A program made the position numbers and the translations under genes. The notes beneath the pieces are model-generated. The model ran no database searches, had not been told where the DNA came from, and saw only the letters and a program-made list of their open reading frames with translations. Below, piece after piece: positions 25,312-33,486 of a stretch of 34,024 nucleotides of DNA (position 1 is the stretch's first letter; the number at the start of each line of letters is the position of its first letter). The DNA is from Microbacterium sp. 13-71-7 (GTDB lineage Bacteria > Actinomycetota > Actinomycetes > Actinomycetales > Microbacteriaceae). The stretch lies in assembly GCF_002257455.1 (NCBI RefSeq), contig NZ_NCKN01000010.1, positions 1-34,024 on the forward strand. Direction: 5' to 3'.

Positions 25312-26586
25312 TCAGACGACGTCGGCCTCGGCCACGACCGGGCTCGCCACGCCGTTGGCGTCATCCGGCAGCCGTCGCTCGAGAGCGATCGCGAGCACGC
25401 AGATCAGCACGGACCCCGCGACCATGGCGACGATGAACCACAGCTGGCGCCCCTCGCCGAGCAGCAGCCCCGCCGCGATCGGCCCGGCGATCGCCCCGCC
25501 CTGGAACGCCGCCGCGTTGATCGCGTTGTACCGCCCGCGGCTGCGGTCGGAGGCGAGGTCGTTGCAGATCGCGGGGACCGTGGGCTGCAGCATGGTCTCC
25601 CCGAAGGCGAAGACGCCCATGAACAGCAGCACGCCGATGGCCGCCGTGAGCGACTCCGGCAGCAGACCCGTGAGCCCGAGGAGCACCCAGGAGAGCCCCC
25701 AGATGAGCGTCATCACCTGCATCACCCTGGTGCGGCGGCGCCCCCGGATGAGCTTCAGGACCGCGAACTGCAGGAGCACGATGACGGCGGTGTTCACCGC
25801 GAAGGCGAACCCGATCACCTGGGTCGAGACGCCGGAGACCTGCCGCGCGAATGCGGGGAACCCGCCCTCCATCTGCCCGTAGCCGATGAACACCGCGAGG
25901 AACGTCAGCAGGGTCAGCCACAGCACGGCCGGCCTGCGCAGGATCTGCCGGTACCCCTCGGCCTCGGTCTCGTGCTCCGCGGAGGGATCCGCGTGAGTGC
26001 GCACATGCCGCAGGGGCCCGAGCAGCAGCGCCATCGGGATGAGCGAGCCCGCCGCGTCGATGAGGAAGATCGCGGTGAACGTCTCCGGCCGGTGCACGTC
26101 GATGAAGAAGCCGCCGATGATCCCGCCGACGCCGATGCCGAGGTTGACCAGGGCGAAGTTCACGCCGAAGTACTGCTGACGGAGCTCCCCCGCGACGATC
26201 GTGGCGATCAGCGCGTTGAATCCCGGCCAGGAGACGCCGAAGTTCACCCCGATCAGCACGAGCGCGATCGCCGCGACCGCGGGTGATGTGGCGAACGCGA
26301 GGAGCGTGCAGCCGGCGATCATCGCGACGAGGCCCGCCAGCAGCACGCGCCGGGCGCCGTAGCGGTCGATCAGCGTTCCGCCGGGACCCGTCACGACGAG
26401 GCCCGTGACGGCGATGACGCTCATCAGCGCGCCGGAGACGCCCAGGTCGAAACCGCGCACCTCGTGGAGGTAGATGATCGTGAAGGGCAGGGTCAGTCCG
26501 CGTCCCAGCGTCTGGATGGCGACGGTGGACAGCAGCCAGCGCCCCGTGGTGGGGAGCGCGGCCCAGAAGGTTCTCATTCCGGTCAC
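25312..26586 (-). CDS. MFS transporter
   Basis: Major facilitator protein of 424 residues with 12 predicted membrane segments, similar in general layout to MdtG/MdtH-type multidrug exporters. The loop after helix 2 is GGTLIDRYGARRVLL; helix 5 has GIGVGGIIGGFF, the proline-less antiporter-like motif. A second-half loop reads DLASDRSRGRYNA. The start is uncertain: GTG 26586 has CAGACT six bases upstream, while ATG 26577 is three codons later. It appears monocistronic, lying between the PLP-lyase gene and the ABC operon on the same strand. The substrate is unknown. Confidence 0.9.
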   Translation of the reverse strand: MTGMRTFWAALPTTGRWLLSTVAIQTLGRGLTLPFTIIYLHEVRGFDLGVSGALMSVIAVTGLVVTGPGGTLIDRYGARRVLLAGLVAMIAGCTLLAFATSPAVAAIALVLIGVNFGVSWPGFNALIATIVAGELRQQYFGVNFALVNLGIGVGGIIGGFFIDVHRPETFTAIFLIDAAGSLIPMALLLGPLRHVRTHADPSAEHETEAEGYRQILRRPAVLWLTLLTFLAVFIGYGQMEGGFPAFARQVSGVSTQVIGFAFAVNTAVIVLLQFAVLKLIRGRRRTRVMQVMTLIWGLSWVLLGLTGLLPESLTAAIGVLLFMGVFAFGETMLQPTVPAICNDLASDRSRGRYNAINAAAFQGGAIAGPIAAGLLLGEGRQLWFIVAMVAGSVLICVLAIALERRLPDDANGVASPVVAEADVV

Positions 26587-26646
26587 CGCACAAGTCTGCC
26601 GGTGACCACGGACACTCGCGCTCCCCGCGCTCTCCGCGCGTCGGAC

Positions 26647-27852
26647 TCAGCGCGCAGCGACGCCGATCCTGGCGAGAGCCTGCGCGAGGTCGCCGATCAG
26701 GTCCTCCGGATCCTCCAGGCCGATCGAGAGCCGCACGATGTCAGCACCTGGGCGGGCCTCGGCCGCGACCGGCCGGTGCGTGAGCGCCGCAGGGTGCTGC
26801 ACGAGGGAGTCGACCCCGCCGAGCGACACCGCGTGCGTGAACAGGCGCACGGATCCGGTGAGGGCCTCGGCCGCCGCGTAACCGTCGCGCAGCCGCACGG
26901 CGATCATCGCACCGCCGCCGCGCATCTGCCGCGGGATGAGACCGCGCTCGTCGCCGATCCCCGGGTAGAACACCTCGGCCACGGCCGGGTGCTCGGCGAG
27001 CCACGCGACGACGCGCTCCGCGGAGCGCTGCTGCCGCTCCATGCGCACCGGCAGCGTCGCGAGGCCGCGGTGCAGCAGGTAGGCGCCGAGCGGGTGCAGC
27101 AGCGCGCCCGTGATCGCGCGGACGCGGCGCAGCGCCTGCGCGGTCTCCTCGGAGCACGCGATGACGCCCGCGATCACGTCGCCGTGGCCGCCGATGTACT
27201 TGGTCGCGCTGTGCAGCGACATCCGCGCACCGAGGTCGAGCGGGTTCTGCAGCAGCGGCGTCGCGAACGTGTTGTCCACGAGCACGGGAACCTCCCCCGC
27301 CTGCGCGACGACCGCCGCGATGTCGACCATGTCCAGCGTGGGGTTGCCCGGGGTCTCGACGACCACGAGGCCGGTGTCGGGGCGCAGGTGCGCGCGCACC
27401 TCGTCCTCGGCGCAGAAGGTGGTCTCCGCGCCCAGCAGCCCCGAGTCGAGCAGGTGGTCCGTCCCTCCGTAGAGCGGGCGTACCGCGACGATGTGGCGCT
27501 TGCCCATCGCGGTCGTGTGAGAGAGGATCGCCGCCGTCATCGCCGCCATGCCGCTGGAGAACGCGACGGCGGCATCGGCGTGCTCGAGCTCCGCGAGGCC
27601 CTCCTCGAAGCGGGCGACCGTCGGGTTCCACAGCCGGGCGTAGACGTTTCCGCCGTCGGGCAGCGGGTGTCCGCCGGTCGCCATCGACTCGTACGAGTCG
27701 CCGCCGTGCACGATGTCGGGCAGCGGGTTGGTCGAGGAGAGGTCGATCGGCGCGGCGTGCACGCCGAGGGCGGCGAGGTCGGCCCGGCCGGCATGCACCG
27801 CCACGGTCTCGGGTCGCAGCGGCGTGTCGTGCAGGGAATCGTCGTCGATCAT
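26647..27852 (-). CDS. PLP-dependent Cys/Met metabolism enzyme (trans-sulfuration family)
   Basis: Cystathionine gamma-lyase/synthase or methionine gamma-lyase-like enzyme of 401 residues; cytosolic. The PLP lysine is K218 in SATKYIGGHGD, the pyridine-ring Asp is D193 in LVDNTFATP, and the YARLWNPT motif (71-78) supplies the Tyr/Arg from the neighbouring subunit. SSGMAAMTA is the phosphate-binding loop. The precise reaction cannot be fixed from sequence. GGGAGC precedes ATG 27852; the frame stays open further upstream without homology. It diverges from an Lrp/AsnC regulator across 113 bases, so amino-acid-responsive control is likely. Confidence 0.92.
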   Translation of the reverse strand: MIDDDSLHDTPLRPETVAVHAGRADLAALGVHAAPIDLSSTNPLPDIVHGGDSYESMATGGHPLPDGGNVYARLWNPTVARFEEGLAELEHADAAVAFSSGMAAMTAAILSHTTAMGKRHIVAVRPLYGGTDHLLDSGLLGAETTFCAEDEVRAHLRPDTGLVVVETPGNPTLDMVDIAAVVAQAGEVPVLVDNTFATPLLQNPLDLGARMSLHSATKYIGGHGDVIAGVIACSEETAQALRRVRAITGALLHPLGAYLLHRGLATLPVRMERQQRSAERVVAWLAEHPAVAEVFYPGIGDERGLIPRQMRGGGAMIAVRLRDGYAAAEALTGSVRLFTHAVSLGGVDSLVQHPAALTHRPVAAEARPGADIVRLSIGLEDPEDLIGDLAQALARIGVAAR

Positions 27853-27923
27853 GCTCCCAGGATCCTTCTGCGCGCAGGGATTCGCCAGATCCATTGCTGC
27901 ACAGAAGCTTTGAAAGTGCGAAG

Positions 27924-27940
27924 GTTGTTCCGGACACAAC
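27924..27940. promoter_or_regulatory. Candidate Lrp-type operator
   Basis: Arms GTTGT (27924-27928) and ACAAC (27936-27940) flank a seven-base spacer TCCGGAC, itself nearly symmetric. It lies in the divergent region between the PLP enzyme and the Lrp/AsnC gene. The overall 17-base size fits Lrp-family sites, but the arms are only five bases. Confidence 0.4.
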
Positions 27941-27965
27941 ATTCGGGCGTCCTGAGGAGCGGATC

Positions 27966-28442
27966 TTGATCGCGGAACAGCACGGGGTCGACGCCCTCGA
28001 CCTGAGGATCCTCGCGGCGCTGTCCGCACAGCCCGATGCGCCGATCAAGCAGCTCGCCGCCGCACTGGGGATCCCCGCGTCCACGTGCGCGTTCCGGCTG
28101 CGCTCCCTGCGCTCGCGCGGGGTGATCCAGGGACTGCGCCTGCAGCTCGATCCCGCAGCGCTCGGCTGCCCGGTGCAGGCCGTGATCCGCGTACGACTGG
28201 GCAACCACAGCAAGACCGGCGTCGAGGCGCTGTTCGATGCGCTCGAGACGACGGAGGGCGTGCTGCAGGTGTTCCACATCGCGGGCGCCGACGATTTCCT
28301 CGTGCACGTCGCGGTCGCCGATGCGGCGGCGCTGCGCGACATCGTGCTCGAGCGCATCACGGTGCACGAGGTGGTCCGCGCCACGGAGACGCAGCTCGTG
28401 TTCGAGCGGCGAGACGGCGCTGGCATCGCCGCACCGCGCTGA
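27966..28442 (+). CDS. Lrp/AsnC family regulator
   Basis: Transcription regulator of 158 residues. The N-terminal winged HTH reads VDALDLRILAALSAQPDAPIKQLAAALGIPASTCAFRLRSLRSRGVI in the usual Lrp order (about 8-55), followed by the RAM/AsnC ligand-binding domain (about 70-150) with GVLQVFHIAGADDFLVHVAV. The start is TTG 27966: GAGGAG at 27954-27959 lies six bases upstream. A longer frame from TTG 27894 has no ribosome binding site and unlike-coding sequence. It diverges from the PLP sulfur-amino-acid enzyme, its probable target, and likely autoregulates. Confidence 0.92.
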   Translation: MIAEQHGVDALDLRILAALSAQPDAPIKQLAAALGIPASTCAFRLRSLRSRGVIQGLRLQLDPAALGCPVQAVIRVRLGNHSKTGVEALFDALETTEGVLQVFHIAGADDFLVHVAVADAAALRDIVLERITVHEVVRATETQLVFERRDGAGIAAPR

Positions 28443-28500
28443 CCCGCGTCGGCGGGCACGGCGGCTGTACAACGCCGCGGAGGTTCGGCACTCTGAGGTT

Positions 28501-28515
28501 GTGGTGTCGCACCAC
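28501..28515. promoter_or_regulatory. Small perfect hairpin in the mprF leader
   Basis: GTGGTG-TCG-CACCAC forms a six-base stem with a three-base loop, 50 bases before the mprF start. It could be part of the 5' leader or an operator. Nothing else in 28443-28564 is recognisable beyond the ribosome binding site GGGAGCA. Confidence 0.3.
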
Positions 28516-28564
28516 CGCGCGGATCAGGACCGACCCGTGCGCTCGCCGCAGAGGGAGCAGATGC

Positions 28565-31102
28565 ATGACCGCCTCCGAGAACGCCACCCGCGACGCCGTC
28601 ACGGAGCCGTCGGAACCGCGTGAGACCCCCCGCTGGCTCCGCACGGTCGGGACGTATCTGCTCCGCAACCCGTTCAGCGCGATGCTCGCCGTGATCGTGC
28701 TGGCCGCCGGGTTCGTCACAGGGACGTTCCTGGGCCGCTTCCCGCAGGAGTTCGCGGCGTCGGTGAGCACGACCATCGAGGACGGCGACTGGTGGACCCC
28801 GCTCACCGCGCTGCTGTTCGGGGACTCGGTGATCGGCGGAGTGCTCGCGATCCCGCTGATCCTCACGGCCGGCGCCTACGCGGAGCGCAAGCTCGGGAGC
28901 GTCCGCGCCGCGTGGACCTTCTTCCTGACCGGAATACTCGCGATGGTGATCGGGCTGAGCGCGCAGGGGCTGCTCGTCTCCTGGGGTTCGCAATGGGGCC
29001 TGCTCGCGAGCTACGACGCCGTGGCGGATCCGACGATCGGCACGGTCGGCATGCTGATGGCCGCGAGCTCCTTCGCGCCCGCCCTGTGGCGGCGCCGGAT
29101 CCGGGTCGTCGGCTTCACGCTGCTGGTGATGTTCGCGCTCTACGCCGCGGACAGCGACAGCGTGTTCCGGCTCATCTCCGGCGTGCTCGGGCTGCTGCTC
29201 GGCCTCCTGCTGGCACGGGGCGCCGTGCGCGCGACGTGGCACCGCAGCTCTCATCGCGAGGTGCGCACCCTGGTCGCCGCGATCGTGGCCGCGACCGGGC
29301 TCGGGCCCTTCATCGTGCTCATCTCCGGCGCCTGGTACGCGCCCCTCGGGCTCGTGGTGTCCGGCTTCTCGCCGATCGAGGCGGAGCCGATGCCGCCGTC
29401 CTGCGTGCAGGACTGGACGGCCGACTGCGTGCGTCAGGCCGACGCGATCCTGAACTCGGGTCCGGGGCCGTTCCTGGTGAGCCTCGTGCCGCTGCTGCTC
29501 ACGCTCCTCGCCGCCTGGGGGCTCCGCACCGGCCGCAGGGCCGCGTGGATCATGGCCCTGGTGGTCGACGCGGTGATCGCCCTGCTGACGGCGACGTCGG
29601 TCGGGATCAACGATCTGCTCGACGACAAGATCCGCGGCGCCCTGCTCATCGAGGACGGCATCGCGATGATCCTGGCCGTGCTCGTGCCGATCGGCGTGAT
29701 CGCCCTGCTGCTGTTCACCCGACGGCACTTCCGGGTGAGCGCGCCGCGGGCGGCCGTGCGGCGCTTCACGCTCACGGTCGTCGGCGCCTTCGTCGTCTTC
29801 GCCGGCATCTACCTCGTCATCGGGCTGATCGACGGCGACAACTACCTCGACGGGCAGCCGTCCCTCGGCGAGCTGCTGGCCGACCTGGTGCGCCCGTTCG
29901 TCTCGAGCGGTCTGCTTCCCGCCATCGCGGATGCCGGGATCCCGGTCGACGGCGCCGCGCTCTTCGTCTACCAGTGGGTCGGCGTGCCGTTCTGGATCGT
30001 CTTCATCCTCGCGGCCGTGCGGCTGTTCCGCGCCACGCAGGTCGACCGGCACGTGATCGAGGAGGCGCGCTTCCGTGCGCTCCTGCGCGAAGGGGGCGGC
30101 GGCACCCTCGGGTTCATGGGCACGTGGGCGGGCAACAGCTACTGGTTCACAGCCGACGGCCGGGGCGCCGTCGCCTACCGCGTCATCCGCAAGGTCGCCC
30201 TGACGATGTCGGATCCGGTCTGCGCCGAAGGCGCGGAGCGCGAGACCGTCGAGGCGTTCATCGCGTACTGCGAGTCCCAGGGCTGGTCGGCCTGCTTCTA
30301 CAGCTTCCACGAGCGCTTCCTGCCGGTCTTCCAGTCGTTCGGGTGGCAGTACATGTCCGTGGGCGAGGAGACCGTGATCGACCTGGCCGGATTCGAGCTC
30401 GCGGGCAAGGCGTGGCAGAAGGTGCGCCAGCCCCTGAACCGCGGCGAACGCGAGGGCATCACGACCCTCTGGTCGACGTGGCACGACCTGCCGACCCGCT
30501 ATTCGAGGGAGATCACCGCGGTCAGCGAGGAATGGGTCGCGCACAAGAAGCTCCCGGAGATGGGCTTCACCCTCGGCGGGATGGAGGAGCTCAAGGACTC
30601 CGACGTCGGGATCTTCCTCGCGATCAACAAGGACGGCGGGATCGAGGCCACGACCAGCTGGCTGCCGACCTGGACCGACGGCGAGGTCACCGGCTGGACC
30701 ATCGATTTCATGCGGCGCAGCGACGGATCCATGCCCGGCATCATGGAGTTCGTCATCGCGTCCGCCGCCCTGCGCATGAAGGAGCAGGGTGTCCAGGTCC
30801 TCAGCCTGTCCGGCGCCCCGCTCGCGACCAAGCCCGGCGAGGAGCCCGCGGAACCGGGCGTCATGGACCGCCTGCTCGGCTGGCTCGGGGAGATGCTCGA
30901 ACCGGCCTACGGCTTCACCTCGCTGTTCCGGTTCAAGAGCAAGTTCAACCCCCGCTACGAGACCATCTACATGGCGTACGCGGATCCCGCCCAGCTCGCG
31001 AGGATCGGCATGGCGATCGGCAGCGCCTATCTCCCCGAGGCGACGCCGAAGGAGTACCTGGCGCTCGCGCAGACCATCACCAACCGCGGCGGCGACCGCT
31101 GA
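28565..31102 (+). CDS. mprF: MprF-like phosphatidylglycerol lysyltransferase with rhomboid-like N-terminus
   Basis: Membrane protein of 845 residues. The C-terminal soluble domain (about 500-815) is the MprF synthase (DUF2156, GNAT-like fold) that transfers an amino acid from aminoacyl-tRNA to phosphatidylglycerol. Typical blocks are FHERFLPVFQSFGWQYMSVGEE, WTIDFMRRSDGSMPGIMEFV and FKSKFNPRYETIYMAY. The first ~220 residues form a rhomboid-like six-helix bundle (WWTPLTALLFGDS, AERKLGS), but the Ser/His active residues are absent. Residues 235-500 hold further helices. GGGAGCA precedes the ATG. The amino acid used (Lys, Ala or other) cannot be told. Confidence 0.9.
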   Translation: MTASENATRDAVTEPSEPRETPRWLRTVGTYLLRNPFSAMLAVIVLAAGFVTGTFLGRFPQEFAASVSTTIEDGDWWTPLTALLFGDSVIGGVLAIPLILTAGAYAERKLGSVRAAWTFFLTGILAMVIGLSAQGLLVSWGSQWGLLASYDAVADPTIGTVGMLMAASSFAPALWRRRIRVVGFTLLVMFALYAADSDSVFRLISGVLGLLLGLLLARGAVRATWHRSSHREVRTLVAAIVAATGLGPFIVLISGAWYAPLGLVVSGFSPIEAEPMPPSCVQDWTADCVRQADAILNSGPGPFLVSLVPLLLTLLAAWGLRTGRRAAWIMALVVDAVIALLTATSVGINDLLDDKIRGALLIEDGIAMILAVLVPIGVIALLLFTRRHFRVSAPRAAVRRFTLTVVGAFVVFAGIYLVIGLIDGDNYLDGQPSLGELLADLVRPFVSSGLLPAIADAGIPVDGAALFVYQWVGVPFWIVFILAAVRLFRATQVDRHVIEEARFRALLREGGGGTLGFMGTWAGNSYWFTADGRGAVAYRVIRKVALTMSDPVCAEGAERETVEAFIAYCESQGWSACFYSFHERFLPVFQSFGWQYMSVGEETVIDLAGFELAGKAWQKVRQPLNRGEREGITTLWSTWHDLPTRYSREITAVSEEWVAHKKLPEMGFTLGGMEELKDSDVGIFLAINKDGGIEATTSWLPTWTDGEVTGWTIDFMRRSDGSMPGIMEFVIASAALRMKEQGVQVLSLSGAPLATKPGEEPAEPGVMDRLLGWLGEMLEPAYGFTSLFRFKSKFNPRYETIYMAYADPAQLARIGMAIGSAYLPEATPKEYLALAQTITNRGGDR

Positions 31103-31120
31103 GGACGTCCGGATCCCGCC

Positions 31121-31136
31121 ACGCCGAGACGGCGTT
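31121..31136 (+). terminator. Weak intrinsic terminator after mprF
   Basis: A six-base stem ACGCCG/CGGCGT with loop AGA, running into TTT. It is short, so termination may be partial. Confidence 0.4.
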
Positions 31137-31145
31137 TCGCGGCCA

Positions 31146-32276
31146 ATGTATGGAACTCTCAGGAACGATCCGTATTATTACGGAGTTGTAACACCACTCC
31201 GTTCCCCCGATGACGGAGACGTCACACCCTCTCCGCTGCCCGAGGAGCACATCATCAGTTCGCGAGCCCCCGAAACCGCGCACACCCCTGCCCGCACGCC
31301 AGAATCCCCGTCCGCGACCGCCGGCCCCGCCGTGCCCCGCTCGCGCCGGGAGATGAGAGAGCAGGCCGCCGCGCAGACCTCCGCCCCCGCGCAGACCTCG
31401 GATTCCACCGCCTTCTCGCGCACCCCCGCGGATCCCGCCGCCTCTTCGCCGTTCTCCCCCGCGACCCCTCAGGCGCACATCCCCGCACCTCCGCGAGCTC
31501 CCCGTCCCACGACCCGCTCCGCAGCCCCCGAGCAGCTGTCGGCGCACGTCGTCCCGGCCGGCAAGCGCCCCAGGCGCGGCGCGAAGAACCTCAGCCGCAG
31601 CACCGGTGCCGCCCTCGCGATCTCCGCACTCGTCGTCGGGACGGCGCTTCCGGCTCTCGGGATGGTGCGCGCGACCGACGCCAAGCCGGCGACCAGCGCC
31701 GCGGCCGACATCCGCGCCCAGTCGTTCACGGCCGCCAACGGCGTGCTCCCCGACGTACAGGTGCACGGCACGTTCACCGCGACCACGCCGTCCGAGCTCA
31801 GCGCGATGCAGGCCGCCACGGCCGCCGCGCAGCGCTCCGGCGTCGCCTCGATCGCCAAGCCCGGACAGGTCATCTACCCGATGGCGGCGGGTTCGTACAC
31901 GCTGACCGACGGTTTCGGCGCGGCGCGCACGGGCCGCAGCCACATGGGCCAGGACTTCGCCGCGCCCATCGGCACCCCGATCTACGCGGCCGCCGACGGC
32001 TGCGTCACCCTCTCCTCGGAGAGCTACCAGGGCTACGGCGTCACGGTCGAGATCTCCCACCCCGCGCTCAGCGGCAGCAACGCCGTCTCGACGCTGTACG
32101 GGCACATGACCTACGGCAGCCGCGCGGTCCAGGCCGGCGAGTGCGTCACGGCCGGCCAGTTCATCGGTCGTGTCGGCGACACCGGCTGGACCGTCGGCTC
32201 CTGCCTGCACTTCGAGGTGCACATCAACGACAGCGCCATCGACCCGCTCGCCTGGCTCGAGTCCAACGTCTTCTGA
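31146..32276 (+). CDS. M23 (LytM-type) peptidoglycan endopeptidase, start uncertain
   Basis: Cell-wall hydrolase; the outer bound given is 376 residues. A long Pro/Ser/Ala-rich cytoplasmic region containing SRREMREQ precedes one membrane helix (TGAALAISALVVGTALPALGMV). The extracytoplasmic M23 domain has zinc ligands in HMGQDFAAP (His, Asp) and LHFEVHIN (HxH). It is expected to cut peptide cross-links. ATG 31146 is the only upstream ATG, but its first 20 codons are AT-rich, lack a ribosome binding site and contain TATTAT, a good -10. The true start may lie near 31254, where GAGGAG (31242-31247) precedes ATC by six bases, or at GTG/ATG further in. A strong terminator follows. Confidence 0.85.
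   Translation: MYGTLRNDPYYYGVVTPLRSPDDGDVTPSPLPEEHIISSRAPETAHTPARTPESPSATAGPAVPRSRREMREQAAAQTSAPAQTSDSTAFSRTPADPAASSPFSPATPQAHIPAPPRAPRPTTRSAAPEQLSAHVVPAGKRPRRGAKNLSRSTGAALAISALVVGTALPALGMVRATDAKPATSAAADIRAQSFTAANGVLPDVQVHGTFTATTPSELSAMQAATAAAQRSGVASIAKPGQVIYPMAAGSYTLTDGFGAARTGRSHMGQDFAAPIGTPIYAAADGCVTLSSESYQGYGVTVEISHPALSGSNAVSTLYGHMTYGSRAVQAGECVTAGQFIGRVGDTGWTVGSCLHFEVHINDSAIDPLAWLESNVF
31173..31178 (+). promoter_or_regulatory. Candidate -10 for the M23 peptidase gene
   Basis: TATTAT, one mismatch from consensus, sits in an AT-rich island. GGAAC sequences lie upstream at 31152-31156 and 31162-31166; the first is 16 bases from it. If it is used, the ATG at 31146 is upstream of the transcript. 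A perfect inverted repeat, ACGGAGT (31180-31186) and ACTCCGT (31196-31202), covers the expected transcription start. Confidence 0.5.
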
Positions 32277-32292
32277 TCCGACCTCGGACCGC

Positions 32293-32330
32293 GACGAGGC
32301 CCCCGCTCCGGCGGGGGCCTCGTCGTCTTT
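32293..32330 (+). terminator. Strong rho-independent terminator
   Basis: A perfect 14-base GC-rich stem (32293-32306 with 32311-32324), loop TCCG, followed by GTCTTT. It lies 17 bases after the M23 peptidase stop. Confidence 0.92.
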
Positions 32331-32362
32331 GCGGGCCGATCGCCGATCAGCACCGAACCCGA

Positions 32363-32890
32363 TCAGTGATGAGCGTGCGGATCCACGAGCGGCAGCTCGG
32401 TGCCGCCGTGATCGTGCCCGCCTCCGTTCGCCCCGGCATCGGTCTGCGCCAGGCCGGGGGTCACGAGCGCGGCGACGAGCACGGCCCCCAGCACCGTGCC
32501 CACCGCCCTCGATCGCGACATCCGGGCCGAGGACTCGCCGTCATCGGCCCGGCCCTCCCCCGCTCCCCGCGACCGCGCCGCCATCGCTCCCGCTGCGACG
32601 ACGAGCACGGACGAGGCCGCGACCGCGATGATCGGCGCTCCGCCCAGAAGAGCGACCGCCCCCAGGATCACCGCGAGGATCGCGCCGAGCGCTGCACCCC
32701 TCCCCCGCTCGATCCGGCCCGCGCGGAGGACCGCGACGCCCCAGCCGAGCTCAGCGACGCCGATGACGAGCATCGGCGCCAGCAGCACGACGGTGCGCGG
32801 ATCGCCCTCGGCACCCGTGACCGAGGCGCCGATCGCCAGGTGGATCAGACCCGCGCCCCAGGCGAGGAGCGCGGGCCAGCTGCGCAGCAC
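32363..32890 (-). CDS. Membrane protein with His-rich C-terminal tail
   Basis: Protein of 175 residues with about five hydrophobic segments (roughly 5-24, 35-56, 67-84, 86-104, 128-147). The loop between the last two is polar and Arg/Gly-rich. The tail from residue 150 (AQTDAGANGGGHDHGG, then DPHAHH) has five His and two Asp and should face outward, suggesting metal binding. I do not recognise a family. The start is GTG 32890, seven bases after the stop of the DUF4383 gene, so both form one operon. Function unknown. Confidence 0.8.
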   Translation of the reverse strand: MLRSWPALLAWGAGLIHLAIGASVTGAEGDPRTVVLLAPMLVIGVAELGWGVAVLRAGRIERGRGAALGAILAVILGAVALLGGAPIIAVAASSVLVVAAGAMAARSRGAGEGRADDGESSARMSRSRAVGTVLGAVLVAALVTPGLAQTDAGANGGGHDHGGTELPLVDPHAHH

Positions 32891-32897
32891 GACGACC

Positions 32898-33308
32898 TCA
32901 GGCCATCGCCCCGCGCGGCGCGGTGGGCTCGACCCCGATCCCGACGGCGAGGAGCAGCAGGGCGCTCGCGAGGTGCAGGAAGTGATCGAACGTGTTGAGC
33001 GCGAGGATGTTCGCCGCCGTCCCGACCAGGAAGAAGCCGAGGATCCCGAGCAGCAGATAGGCCGCTCCCACGACGGTGTTGGTTCCCTTGGCCGCCCGCG
33101 TCGAGACGAGGCCCGCCACGAGCAGCGCCGCCCCGATGAGCAGGTGCGCGACGTTGTGCAGCGGATTGACCATGAAGATGCCGAGCAGCATTCCGCCCTG
33201 CGTCGCCAAGAAGGACACTCCTCCGGTGACGGCGAAGCCGAGCGCGCCGACGACGATGTACACGGCGCCGAAGATGACGCCGATCAGACGGTTGGGTGAC
33301 GAACGCAT
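32898..33308 (-). CDS. DUF4383 domain membrane protein
   Basis: Four-helix membrane protein of 136 residues matching DUF4383: NPLHNVAHLLIGAALL and a late TFDHFLHLASALLLLAVG segment with conserved His residues at the membrane edge are the family marks. The function of DUF4383 is not established. A strong GGAGGAG lies three bases before ATG 33308 and fixes the start. It is the first gene of a two-gene operon with the His-tailed membrane protein. The region 33309-33474 between this gene and the divergent MetE-like gene holds both promoters. Confidence 0.9.
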   Translation of the reverse strand: MRSSPNRLIGVIFGAVYIVVGALGFAVTGGVSFLATQGGMLLGIFMVNPLHNVAHLLIGAALLVAGLVSTRAAKGTNTVVGAAYLLLGILGFFLVGTAANILALNTFDHFLHLASALLLLAVGIGVEPTAPRGAMA

Positions 33309-33450
33309 TTTCTCCTCCTCGAGTGCGGCACGATGCCGCTCACCCTCTGTTCGGAGTCGTGCGCGGATCGGATGGGATCATCTGCATGACGCGGAGATCG
33401 ACCACGGATTCCGCTCCGCGCGCGGCGGATGTCGCCATGTGTCAGGGACA

Positions 33451-33480
33451 CTGTCACACCCGGTTCCGCGCCCCTATCAT
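33451..33480 (+). promoter_or_regulatory. Promoter of the MetE-like gene, leaderless type
   Basis: CTGTCA (33451-33456) as -35, 18 bases, TATCAT (33475-33480) as -10, then six bases (CGAGCG) and ATG 33487. This is the best -35/-10 pair among the TAnnnT-plus-six cases. Confidence 0.6.
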
Positions 33481-33486
33481 CGAGCG

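Noticed and set aside
26741-30544. A 1267-codon minus-strand frame opposite mprF and the Lrp gene
   Set aside because: It runs through two clearly functional plus-strand genes, and its translation is compositionally biased without domains.
31103-31253. A c-di-AMP (ydaO-type) riboswitch before the M23 peptidase, as known for actinobacterial cell-wall hydrolases
   Set aside because: The region is short after the probable transcription start, and I could not align the conserved riboswitch segments.
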